Source: JASLBX01 sp036374175 (GTDB taxonomy: Bacteria; Actinomycetota; Actinomycetes; Jiangellales; Jiangellaceae). Taken from it: a stretch of DNA of 54,428 bases. Under the pieces are notes generated by a model, which did not search any database, was not told the origin of the DNA, and saw only the letters and a program-made list of their open reading frames with translations. The position numbers and the translations under genes are program-made. Numbering within the stretch: position 1 is the stretch's first letter; each line of letters opens with the position of its first letter. Shown one piece after another: positions 42,200 through 50,117 of the stretch. The stretch is taken from assembly GCA_036374175.1 (NCBI GenBank), contig DASUUH010000037.1, forward strand, positions 1 through 54,428, given 5' to 3'.

Positions 42200-42230
42200 C
42201 GCGCCGAATGGCGCGTCCGGCCGAGGCCGG
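42200..42230 (+). terminator. Possible tandem-hairpin terminator after DUF3046
   Basis: CGCGCC-GAAT-GGCGCG (42200-42215) is followed by CCGGCC-GA-GGCCGG (42217-42230). No T-run follows, but hairpins without a U-tract are often proposed as actinobacterial terminators. It lies 9 bases after the stop. Confidence 0.4.
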
Positions 42231-42261
42231 TAACCGGGATGCTTCTGTGGGCGTGGACAGG

Positions 42262-42267
42262 TACCGT
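42262..42267 (+). promoter_or_regulatory. MFS gene promoter -10
   Basis: TACCGT is 8 bases before GTG 42276, suggesting a leaderless or near-leaderless transcript. No -35 box is recognised. Confidence 0.4.
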
Positions 42268-42275
42268 CCCCTGAT

Positions 42276-43610
42276 GTGACTGATTACGGTGAGCGCGGCC
42301 TACCGCCCCGAACGGTTGCTGCCGACGTGACAAGCTCCGTCGATATCGAGCTGGCACAGCGACGCACTGTTCACACTTTGATCGGCACCCAGGTGATGGC
42401 CGGGTTGGGTGTCAGCAGCGGGGTTGCGGTCGCTGTGCTGCTCGCGAGCAACGTGCTCGGGCGTCCTGATCTGGCCGGCTTCGTCCAGAGCGCGCAGGTG
42501 CTGGGCAGCGCGCTGCTCGCCCTGCCGGCCGCCGCCCTCGCCGTCCGGTTCGGCAGACGGGCCGGGTTGAGCGTGGCCCTGGCGCTGGCCGCGGTCGGCG
42601 GGGTACTCGCGATCGCAGGTGCCGAGCTGAAGTTCTTCCCGTTCCTCATGCTCGGCATGGCGCTGTACGGAGGTGGGACGACAGCGGGCCTGCAGAGCCG
42701 TTATGCGGCGATCGACCTCGCGGTCCCGGAGCGGCGCGGGCGCACGCTGTCACTTGTCGTGTGGTCGACGACGATCGGTGCGGTGGTGGGACCAAACCTG
42801 GTCGGCCCGGCCGGCACGCTGGGTGCGTGGGTAGGTATCGAGCCGCTGGCCGGTCCGCTGCTGTTCGGTGCCGTGGCCTTGTTGCTGTCTGCCGCGCTGG
42901 TGTGGTTCCGGCTCCGGCCGGACCCGCTCCTGCTGTCCCGGCGGCTGGCGGACGTCGCTGTGGAAGCCGCCGGGTCCGACCGGTCGGCGCAGCGCCGCCG
43001 TGGCAGCTTGCGGGCGGGTCTGCATGCGGTGCAGGGTTCGCCGCGGGCGATCCTCGGCATGGCGGCCGTGGTGGTCGCGCACACGGTGATGGTGTCGGTG
43101 ATGGTCATGACTCCCATCCACATGGATCATGGGAACGCTTCGTTGTCGGTGATCGGGTTCGTGATCAGTGTTCACGTCGCCGGCATGTTCGCGTTCTCGC
43201 CGGTGATGGGCTGGCTGGCCGACCGAGTAGGCCGGCTGCCGGTGATCGCCACGGGCGGGATCGTATTGCTCGGGGCCGTCGCGTTGGCGGGCACGGCGCC
43301 TGAGGGCCATTCGGCAGGGTTGACCGCTGGCCTGTTCCTGCTGGGGCTGGGCTGGTCGGCCTGCCTGGTGGCCGGCTCGACACTGCTGTCAGAGTCGGTG
43401 GCGATCGAGCAGCGTCCGGTGGTCCAGGGTTCGTCCGATCTGCTCATGGGCCTGGCGGCAGCCGGCGGCGGTGCGGTGGCGGGCATCGTGGTCGGCCGGC
43501 TGGGATACGGCGTGCTCAACGCGGGCGCCTCTGTGCTCGCGGTGGCACTGCTCGTCGGCGTGGTCGTAACGGCGTCGCGGGCGGCACGTCTTCGGCGTGT
43601 CGCGGCGTGA
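42276..43610 (+). CDS. MFS transporter
   Basis: This 444-residue protein is a major facilitator with about 12 membrane segments. The MFS loop 2-3 signature is seen as ALAVRFGRRAGLSVAL and in the second half as GWLADRVGRLPVIATGG. SLVVWSTTIGAVVGPNL is the segment 5 antiporter-like motif, which suggests an exporter. The cargo is not predictable. GTG 42276 gives a 30-residue soluble N-terminus. It sits between DUF3046 and recA, so it interrupts a normally close pair. Confidence 0.88.
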   Translation: MTDYGERGLPPRTVAADVTSSVDIELAQRRTVHTLIGTQVMAGLGVSSGVAVAVLLASNVLGRPDLAGFVQSAQVLGSALLALPAAALAVRFGRRAGLSVALALAAVGGVLAIAGAELKFFPFLMLGMALYGGGTTAGLQSRYAAIDLAVPERRGRTLSLVVWSTTIGAVVGPNLVGPAGTLGAWVGIEPLAGPLLFGAVALLLSAALVWFRLRPDPLLLSRRLADVAVEAAGSDRSAQRRRGSLRAGLHAVQGSPRAILGMAAVVVAHTVMVSVMVMTPIHMDHGNASLSVIGFVISVHVAGMFAFSPVMGWLADRVGRLPVIATGGIVLLGAVALAGTAPEGHSAGLTAGLFLLGLGWSACLVAGSTLLSESVAIEQRPVVQGSSDLLMGLAAAGGGAVAGIVVGRLGYGVLNAGASVLAVALLVGVVVTASRAARLRRVAA

Positions 43611-43612
43611 TT

Positions 43613-43640
43613 CGAACGTCCGTTCGTTCTACTATCCACA
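43613..43640 (+). promoter_or_regulatory. LexA-controlled recA promoter (SOS box and -10)
   Basis: CGAAC-GTCC-GTTCG (43613-43626) is a perfect palindromic actinobacterial SOS box of the GAAC-N4-GTTC type. TACTAT (43630-43635) is a good -10 box 3 bases downstream. LexA bound here would cover the polymerase site. The box starts 2 bases after the MFS stop. The transcript would have a leader of about 137 bases to ATG 43779. Confidence 0.8.
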
Positions 43641-43669
43641 CCTAGGGAACGCGACCGGAGTTGTCCACA
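43632..43669 (+). other. Two DnaA-box-like sequences upstream of recA
   Basis: TTGTCCACA (43661-43669) equals the actinobacterial DnaA-box consensus, and CTATCCACA (43632-43640) differs from TTATCCACA by one base. Both are on the plus strand, 29 bases apart, between the two recA promoters. A chance origin for one of them is possible. Confidence 0.35.
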
Positions 43670-43692
43670 GGCAGGGGCGAGGCTCTCGAACT

Positions 43693-43715
43693 CTGTCAGT
43701 GGCAGCGCGTAGCGT
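43693..43715 (+). promoter_or_regulatory. RecA-NDp / PafBC-type promoter of recA
   Basis: CTGTCAGTGGC (43693-43703) followed by TAGCGT (43710-43715) matches the LexA-independent damage promoter TTGTCRGTGGC-N6-TANNNT at all but the first base. GTG 43722 is 6 bases after the -10 box, so transcription should begin at that codon. M. tuberculosis recA also has a proximal LexA-independent and a distal LexA-controlled promoter. Confidence 0.75.
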
Positions 43716-43778
43716 CCTCGAGTGACAACAAGACGACCCAAGGGCCGTGCCGCGGCCCACAAGCCCCAGGTGGTTTCC

Positions 43779-44816
<1,038 letters not shown>

Positions 44817-44820
44817 AACG

Positions 44821-45420
44821 GTGGTGACCTCCGGGCGACGACGAGGGGCCAGGGGCTCCAGGGTTGGTGCAGGCTCCGGCGATACGTCGTTGGACTCTCG
44901 CATGTCCGAGCCGGACGCCGATCCTGAGAACGTGGCCCGCACCATCGCGCTGCGCAAGCTCGCGGCAGCGCCGCAGACTCGAGCGCAGCTCGACGACGCG
45001 ATGGCTCGGCGGGGTGTGCCCGCGGAGATTCGGGCCCGCGTCCTTGATCGGTTCGACGACGTCGGATTGATCGACGATGCGATGTTCGCCCGGATGTGGG
45101 TCGAGTCCCGCCATGCCGGCCGTGGACTTGCCAAGAAGGCGCTTGCACATGAGCTCCGGCGCCGCGGCGTCGATTCAGCGCTGGTGGACGACGCGGTGGG
45201 GGAGCTGGCGCCGGAGCAGGAAGAAGCCACCGCGCGGGCGCTCGTTGCGCGCAAGCTTCGGTCTACTCGAGGACTCGACCCGGCCGCGCGTACGCGCCGG
45301 CTCGCCGGAATGCTCGCCCGTAAGGGGTACCCGGCGGGTCTGTCGTTCCGGATCGTGCGTGAAGCCCTGGAACGCGAGGGCGTCGATGAAGATGATCTCC
45401 CGCCAGAGGACGGCTGGTAG
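44821..45420 (+). CDS. recX: Regulatory protein RecX
   Basis: RecX binds RecA filaments and limits their activity. The 199-residue frame contains three RecX three-helix repeats: ARTIALRKLAAAPQTRAQLDDAMARRGVPAEIRARVLDRFDDVGLIDDAMFARMWVESR is the first and best conserved. The next, AGRGLAKKALAHELRRRGVDSALVDDAV, follows and the third covers RTRRLAGMLARKGYPAGLSFRIVREALE. GTG 44821 is 4 bases after the recA stop, without a clear ribosome site. GTG 44824 or ATG 44902 (just before SEPDADPENVART) are alternatives. A terminator follows. Confidence 0.92.
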   Translation: MVTSGRRRGARGSRVGAGSGDTSLDSRMSEPDADPENVARTIALRKLAAAPQTRAQLDDAMARRGVPAEIRARVLDRFDDVGLIDDAMFARMWVESRHAGRGLAKKALAHELRRRGVDSALVDDAVGELAPEQEEATARALVARKLRSTRGLDPAARTRRLAGMLARKGYPAGLSFRIVREALEREGVDEDDLPPEDGW

Positions 45421-45444
45421 CGGCTAGCGCGGCATCGTGGATCG

Positions 45445-45472
45445 ATCGAGACGCAAGAAGGTCTCGATTTTG
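45445..45472 (+). terminator. Rho-independent terminator of recA-recX
   Basis: ATCGAGAC (45445-45452) and GTCTCGAT (45461-45468) form a perfect 8-bp stem with the loop GCAAGAAG, followed by TTTTGT. It starts 24 bases after recX and is the clearest intrinsic terminator in the window. Confidence 0.85.
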
Positions 45473-45483
45473 TAACGCTGATG

Positions 45484-45527
45484 TCTTGACCCTGAGTGGG
45501 CCGCCCTCGTAGCCTCAATGGTCAAGA
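45484..45527 (+). promoter_or_regulatory. Promoter of the rny leader with 8-base inverted repeat
   Basis: TTGACC (45486-45491) and TAGCCT (45510-45515) with an 18-base spacer are a strong promoter, placing the start near 45522. TCTTGACC (45484-45491) and its exact complement GGTCAAGA (45520-45527) flank the promoter core and may be an operator. Confidence 0.65.
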
Positions 45528-45859
45528 AGTACGTCCGCTACCGCGGATCCGCATACAACACGACACACGCTACAAACCCGCAACTACTCCGGTCACCGAC
45601 CGGTACGTGACATCAGGTCCTGGCTACTGGCCGGGCCGGAGCTGACGCATACCTGCGCCGGCGTGGTCGCCCGCTTATCGGCGGGCTGCTTTCGCCTACG
45701 CGGGTGTCGCTTCAGCCGTGAGGCGTTGACGCCGCCACTGTGGCTGAAGTGGTGGGGCGGCATACCGGCGCGGTGCTCTCGAGGTGTCGCCGCGGCACGC
45801 GGTAACGGACGCAGTGAACAGACGTCCGCGTGCGGGCGACGACATAGAGGAGCCGACCG
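45522..45859 (+). ncRNA. Long structured leader of rny (possible regulatory RNA)
   Basis: These 338 bases contain no credible gene. A C/A-rich unstructured stretch (about 45550-45588) is followed by hairpins: CCGGTC-ACC-GACCGG (45589-45603), GCCCGC-TTATCG-GCGGGC (45669-45686) and GCCGCC/GGCGGC (45731-45761). It could be a cis-regulatory leader of rny or contain a small RNA. I do not recognise a known riboswitch class. The rny ribosome site GAGGAG is at 45847-45852. Confidence 0.45.
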
Positions 45860-47449
45860 ATGGACAGCGCACTGCAAGCGGGACTCCTGGTCGTCGGCCT
45901 CATTCTGGTAGCTGGTGCTCTCGGTGTAGTCGCGTGGATTCTGCTCCGGCGTCCCGGCGTGATGCGTCAAGCGGCCGACACTTTGCTCGTCGAGGCGCGG
46001 CGAGAAGCAGAGCAGGTGCGCAGTGAGGCCCGGGACGAAGCCGAGCGGCTTCGCCGGCAAGCCGCCCAGTTGGTCGACCACGCCAAGGCCATGAGGGACG
46101 AGACCGAATCGGACATCAGGGCGATGCGCGACGATCTCAAGGAGCTTCGGCTCGACCTTGAACGGCGCGAGAACCGGTTGTCCGAACGTGAGGAGCGCCT
46201 GGACGCCGACGAACGGGCCCATGGTGCCCGCGCGGCCGTGTTGGCCGAGCGTGAGGCCGAGTTGGACCAACGTTCCGGGCAACTGGACCAGCTCGAGACA
46301 GAGCGCCGGGAAATCCTGGAACGTACTGCTGAGCTGACTGCCGAACAGGCCAAGGCCGAACTGGTGGCAGCGGTGGAGGCGCAGGCCAAACGCGAGGCCG
46401 CGATGCTAGTGCGCGACATCGAACGGGAAGCTCAGGAGCAGGGCGACACGCGCGCCCGCGAGATCATCACGCTCGCCATCCAGCGCCTCGCTTCCGAGCA
46501 GACGGCCGAATCGGTCGTGTCCGTGCTGCACCTGCCCGCCGATGAGATGAAGGGACGCATCATCGGCCGCGAGGGCCGGAACATCCGCGCCTTCGAGCAG
46601 GTCACCGGCGTGAACCTGATCATTGACGACACACCAGAGGCGGTTTTGCTCTCATGCTTCGATCCGGTGCGGCGCGAAGTGGCCCGGCTCACGCTGGAGG
46701 AACTCGTCCTGGACGGCCGGATCCATCCGCATCGCATTGAGGAACAGTACGAACTGAGCAAGGCCGAGGTCGAGCGCCTGTGCGTGCGAGCGGGCGAAGA
46801 TGCCCTGGTCGACGTGGGGCTCACTGACATCCATCCGGACCTCGTCGCGCTTCTGGGGCGCTTGCGATACCGAACGTCCTACGGCCAGAACGTGCTCAAG
46901 CACCTGGTCGAATCAGCGCATATCGCTGGCATGATGGCCGCCGAGCTGGGCATGAACGTGCCGGTCGTCAAGCGATGTGCGCTGCTTCACGACATCGGCA
47001 AGGCACTCACCCACGAAGTCGAAGGCAGCCACGCGATCATCGGCGCCGAGATCGCCCGCCGGTACGGCGAACACGAGGACGTCGTGCACGCCATCGAGGC
47101 GCACCACAACGAGGTCGAGGTGCGCACCATCGAGGCGGTGCTGACCCAGGCGGCCGATGCCATCTCGGGCGGGCGGCCCGGTGCTCGACGGGAATCCCTG
47201 GAGGCGTACGTCAAGCGCCTGGAGCGGCTCGAGGAGATCGCCAAGAATCACGACGGTGTCGAGAAGGTGTTCGCCATGCAGGCCGGTCGCGAGATCCGGG
47301 TCATGGTCCTGCCGGACGTGGTGGACGATCTGGCCGCGGGTGTGCTCGCCCGCGACATCGCCAAGCAGGTCGAGGAAGAGCTCACGTACCCCGGCCAGAT
47401 TCGAATCACCGTGGTCCGTGAATCCCGGGCCACCGAATTCGCCCGCTGA
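45860..47449 (+). CDS. rny: Ribonuclease Y
   Basis: RNase Y is a membrane-anchored endonuclease that starts mRNA decay in many Gram-positive bacteria. The 529 residues show the full layout: an N-terminal membrane segment (LLVVGLILVAGALGVVAWILL), a long charged coiled coil (about 35-210), a KH domain (KGRIIGREGRNIRAFEQVTG) and an HD domain with the metal motif CALLHDIGKAL and EAHHNEVE. ATG 45860 has GAGGAG at 45847-45852. Many Actinobacteria rely on RNase E instead, so its presence with RNase J and PNPase is notable. A repeat-family copy starts at the base after its TGA. Confidence 0.96.
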   Translation: MDSALQAGLLVVGLILVAGALGVVAWILLRRPGVMRQAADTLLVEARREAEQVRSEARDEAERLRRQAAQLVDHAKAMRDETESDIRAMRDDLKELRLDLERRENRLSEREERLDADERAHGARAAVLAEREAELDQRSGQLDQLETERREILERTAELTAEQAKAELVAAVEAQAKREAAMLVRDIEREAQEQGDTRAREIITLAIQRLASEQTAESVVSVLHLPADEMKGRIIGREGRNIRAFEQVTGVNLIIDDTPEAVLLSCFDPVRREVARLTLEELVLDGRIHPHRIEEQYELSKAEVERLCVRAGEDALVDVGLTDIHPDLVALLGRLRYRTSYGQNVLKHLVESAHIAGMMAAELGMNVPVVKRCALLHDIGKALTHEVEGSHAIIGAEIARRYGEHEDVVHAIEAHHNEVEVRTIEAVLTQAADAISGGRPGARRESLEAYVKRLERLEEIAKNHDGVEKVFAMQAGREIRVMVLPDVVDDLAAGVLARDIAKQVEEELTYPGQIRITVVRESRATEFAR

Positions 47450-47522
47450 CGTTCGATCACGTTCAGCAGGCGTAGCCCTGCCGTACCAGGCGCGTGCGGG
47501 TGGTACGGCGCGGAGACGCCTG
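47450..47522. repeat. Intergenic repeat/hairpin element, rny copy
   Basis: Bases 47450-47473 match 10416-10439 of the infB element at 23 of 24 positions. The right outer arm is lost, but a shorter hairpin with the same plan is present: CAGGCGT (47467-47473) pairs with ACGCCTG (47516-47522), then 6x6 unpaired bases, then GCCGTACCA (47480-47488) pairs with TGGTACGGC (47501-47509). It lies between convergent genes and may also act as a terminator. Confidence 0.75.
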
Positions 47523-47538
47523 GTGGGCGGCCCAGCTA

Positions 47539-48342
47539 TCAGTACGATTCCAACGCTGGTGGCTCGGCCGCGCCGAGTTCCGGCTCGAGAGTTGAGCCCC
47601 ATGCGGCCGCCCACCGGCCGTCTTCGGCGATCGTTTCCAGTACGCCGTTGACGAAGGCGCGAAGGCCCGCGTCATCTTTGCGCAACCCGATGCCATAACT
47701 CACCGGCCCAAGATCGGTGGCGTCGAGGGAGAGATGCGCCGTCGTCTCGGGGGCTAGCACCAGATCGGGCGCCAGGACGGTGTCCACCGCGCCATCAGTC
47801 AGCCCGTCGACGCAGTCCCGGACCGTTCCGATCGCATCGGCTGAGTCGACCAGATAGCTGATTTCGGCCGTGGCGCAGAGCCGTGCGTCGTCGGAATCGG
47901 TTTCAGCGGCGAGCGCCGCGACGTATCCGACGTAATACGGGCCCGCGAACTCGACGATCTCCCGGCTGCGCTCCGTCATGGGCATGGCGGCGATAACCAG
48001 GTCGACGTGACCGTCCTCGATCAGCCGCTCGTGGTTCAGGGCGTCGGTCTGCACCCAGCTGATCTGGTGGGGGGCGAGGCCGAGCGCACCGGCGATCATC
48101 TTGCCGAGCTCGGCCTCGAATCCGACCGGAACGTTGTCGTCGTCGACGTCATTTCCCGTGACGCCGATCGTGACCGTACCCGCCGCGGCCAGTTGCGCGG
48201 GCGTGGTGTGCGGAGCAAAGTCCGCGGCATCGACGTCGAGCACATTGGGATCTGCTTCTGGAACACACCCGCTGAGCCCTGCTACCAGAACCACAAGCGG
48301 GCCGCTCAGCCATCGCACGCGCACCGCGGAATTCTGGCACAT
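47539..48342 (-). CDS. Solitary family 3 solute-binding lipoprotein
   Basis: This 267-residue protein resembles the polar amino acid-binding proteins (family 3) of ABC transporters. The signal peptide VRWLSGPLVVLVAGLSGC has a lipobox at Cys26. VTIGVTGNDVDDDNVPVGFEAELGKMIAGALG and LIEDGHVDLVIAAMPMTERSREIVEFAGPYYVGYVAALA are the two lobes, and GLRKDDAGLRAFVNGVLETIAEDGRWAAAWG the family C-terminal motif. No permease or ATPase gene is adjacent. Streptomyces carries the gluABCD glutamate transporter between recX and miaB, so this may be a remnant of or counterpart to that system. ATG 48342 is used; in-frame GTG codons shortly downstream are possible. Confidence 0.83.
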   Translation of the reverse strand: MCQNSAVRVRWLSGPLVVLVAGLSGCVPEADPNVLDVDAADFAPHTTPAQLAAAGTVTIGVTGNDVDDDNVPVGFEAELGKMIAGALGLAPHQISWVQTDALNHERLIEDGHVDLVIAAMPMTERSREIVEFAGPYYVGYVAALAAETDSDDARLCATAEISYLVDSADAIGTVRDCVDGLTDGAVDTVLAPDLVLAPETTAHLSLDATDLGPVSYGIGLRKDDAGLRAFVNGVLETIAEDGRWAAAWGSTLEPELGAAEPPALESY

Positions 48343-48506
48343 CGGGCACCACAGGTGGTCGGCGTGTCGGGCTGCGAGGCCCTTCTCGAGCCGTAAAGGT
48401 GGGGGTCGATCTCAGCCAGGTTGCAGCAGATCACAACCCGGTCACCGTTGTGGACTCCCGGCAGATCGGCGCGGAAGGATCGGAACACCACAATGAGAGG
48501 AGCATG
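48343..48506. promoter_or_regulatory. Divergent regulatory region with CACAAC/GTTGTG repeat
   Basis: This 164-base gap separates the reverse binding-protein gene from the TAXI-TRAP operon. CACAAC (48432-48437) and GTTGTG (48447-48452) form a perfect inverted repeat with a 9-base spacer, a possible operator. I see no strong promoter boxes. The ribosome site GAGAGGAG ends just before ATG 48507. Confidence 0.4.
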
Positions 48507-49541
48507 ATGAGAATCTCGAGGAGTAGGACATCGCTGACAGTTCGCCTGGGTGCGGCACTGGCGGCGATGGCCCTCGTCGCCGTGGCCTGCGGTGACGACG
48601 ACGACAACGGCGACGCCACTGGAGACGGCGATCAGACCGAAGAGCCCGGCGATGCGGGTGAGGAGATGCCATCCGTTCTGACCATGGGTACCGGCTCGAC
48701 CGGCGGGACGTACTTCCCGCTCGGTGGTGCGATCGCCGGTGTGTGGTCGGGCAACATCGAGGGAATGAGCGTCAGCACGCAGGCCAGCGGGGCGTCGGTC
48801 GAGAACCTCCAGCTGCTGGCGCAGGGCGAGATCGACCTCGCGATGGCCATCAACGGCACAGCTTCGTCAGCCATGGCAGGCGAAGGAGACTTCGAAGGCC
48901 AGGAGTACGACATCACCTATCTCGGGGCCATCTACCGCGAGGTGTACCAGATCGTCGCCCGCGCTGACGCCGGCATCGCGACGGTCGAGGACCTGGCCGG
49001 CAAGACAGTCGCCATCGGCCCGCCCGGCAGCGGTACCGCCGTGTTCGCCGAAGCGCTGCTCCAGCGCGCCGGCATCGAGCTAGGTGAGGCGCGCCAGGAG
49101 ACCTTCGGCGAAGCGGCCGATCTGCTGCGTGACGGCACTATCGATGCGTCGATCGGCGTCCTCGCGCTCCCGGCCGGAAGCCTGGAAGAGGTGGCCCGCG
49201 CCACCGATCTGGTGATGGTGTCGCTCGAGGGCGACCTGCTGCAGCAGACCCTGGAAGAGGACCCGACGCTGACCGAAACCCAGTACGAGCCCGGTACCTA
49301 CACCGGCATCGACGAACCGGCGACGCTAGTCACAAACTGGGCCTCGCTGTACTCGCGGGCGGACCTGCCCGAGGAGGCTGCGTACCAGCTTGCCAAGGTG
49401 ATGTACGAGATGAACACCGACATCGCGGCCGCCCACGCGGTCGGTGAGGAGATCCAGCTCGACACCGCCCTCGAAGGTGCCGCGGACGTCCCGGTGCACC
49501 CCGGTGCTAAGCGATTCTTCGACGAGGCCGGCGCCGGGTGA
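48507..49541 (+). CDS. TAXI family TRAP transporter solute-binding lipoprotein
   Basis: This 344-residue exported protein captures the substrate for the TRAP permease encoded 0.6 kb downstream. Its signal peptide ends in the lipobox VAVAC (Cys28), followed by an acidic linker. MGTGSTGGTYFPLGGAIAGVW is the TAXI-family opening, and LLAQGEIDLAMAINGTAS, TYLGAIYREVYQIVAR, VAIGPPGSGTAVFAEALL and VHPGAKRFFDEAG are further signatures. TAXI proteins commonly bind dicarboxylates or amino acids; the ligand here is unknown. ATG 48507 is favoured over the ATG one codon earlier because of spacing to GAGAGG. The stop overlaps the DUF1850 start (GTGA). Confidence 0.92.
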   Translation: MRISRSRTSLTVRLGAALAAMALVAVACGDDDDNGDATGDGDQTEEPGDAGEEMPSVLTMGTGSTGGTYFPLGGAIAGVWSGNIEGMSVSTQASGASVENLQLLAQGEIDLAMAINGTASSAMAGEGDFEGQEYDITYLGAIYREVYQIVARADAGIATVEDLAGKTVAIGPPGSGTAVFAEALLQRAGIELGEARQETFGEAADLLRDGTIDASIGVLALPAGSLEEVARATDLVMVSLEGDLLQQTLEEDPTLTETQYEPGTYTGIDEPATLVTNWASLYSRADLPEEAAYQLAKVMYEMNTDIAAAHAVGEEIQLDTALEGAADVPVHPGAKRFFDEAGAG

Positions 49542-50101
49542 TAACCGGCGCCGAGGTTCGGCGGCAGCGGGCAGGTTCTCTGCTGCCGCCGACGCGGCGC
49601 TCCGTGATCGCGGTCGCTGCGGCGGTGGCCGTGCTGGTCGCCACCGCAGCCATCGCCGTGACGTGGCGAGGTGCCGCCGAGATGCGGTTCGCCGTAGTGG
49701 ATCGTGGCGACGGTAAGGGTGCCGGAGACCTCGTGTACGAACGCGCCGTCGAACCGGGCGAGACGTTCGTGCTCGAGCACACCCACTCGGTGACCCGGCG
49801 CCTCGTCCGCGAGACGTTTTCAGTACTCGACGGCGAGACGATCGCACTGGAAGAACTGTGGTTCGACGAGTTCGGCCCGAATCTGCCGGCCGGGCCGGAA
49901 GTCTTCGACCACGACGTGACATGGCTGCGTGAAGACGGCGCATTCCGGGTGCTGCACCACCGTCACCCGATCGGCGTGGTGCCGCTTCGGGTGGGCAGCG
50001 CAACGGTCGACCACACCTTGACGTTCGCCGATGGACAGCGAGTACGGTTGCTCGACATCGCGCCCCGGGGTGCCTGGGTGGACCTCATCGTTCGCACTTG
50101 A
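49538..50101 (+). CDS. DUF1850 protein of the TRAP operon
   Basis: This 187-residue protein belongs to DUF1850, a family found almost only between TAXI binding proteins and fused TRAP permeases. It has one N-terminal membrane segment (VIAVAAAVAVLVATAAIAV) and an outside domain with the family pattern EPGETFVLEHTHSVTRRLVRETFSVLDGETIALEELWFDEFGPNLP. It is probably an accessory factor of the transporter; its exact role is unknown. GTG 49538 overlaps the stop of the binding protein. Confidence 0.87.
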   Translation: MITGAEVRRQRAGSLLPPTRRSVIAVAAAVAVLVATAAIAVTWRGAAEMRFAVVDRGDGKGAGDLVYERAVEPGETFVLEHTHSVTRRLVRETFSVLDGETIALEELWFDEFGPNLPAGPEVFDHDVTWLREDGAFRVLHHRHPIGVVPLRVGSATVDHTLTFADGQRVRLLDIAPRGAWVDLIVRT

Positions 50102-50117
50102 CAGTAAGGCGGAGCAG

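Noticed and set aside
43613..43626. CGAACGTCCGTTCG as another member of the intergenic repeat
   Set aside because: It lacks the ATCA centre and fits the LexA box GAAC-N4-GTTC at recA.
45518..45610. 30-codon ATG frame at the beginning of the rny leader
   Set aside because: The ATG is only 2 bases after the -10 box, upstream of the predicted transcription start, and lacks a ribosome site.
45593..46282. 229-codon minus-strand open frame opposite the rny leader and coiled coil
   Set aside because: No family resemblance. It is explained by the rny coding strand, and its start lies inside rny.
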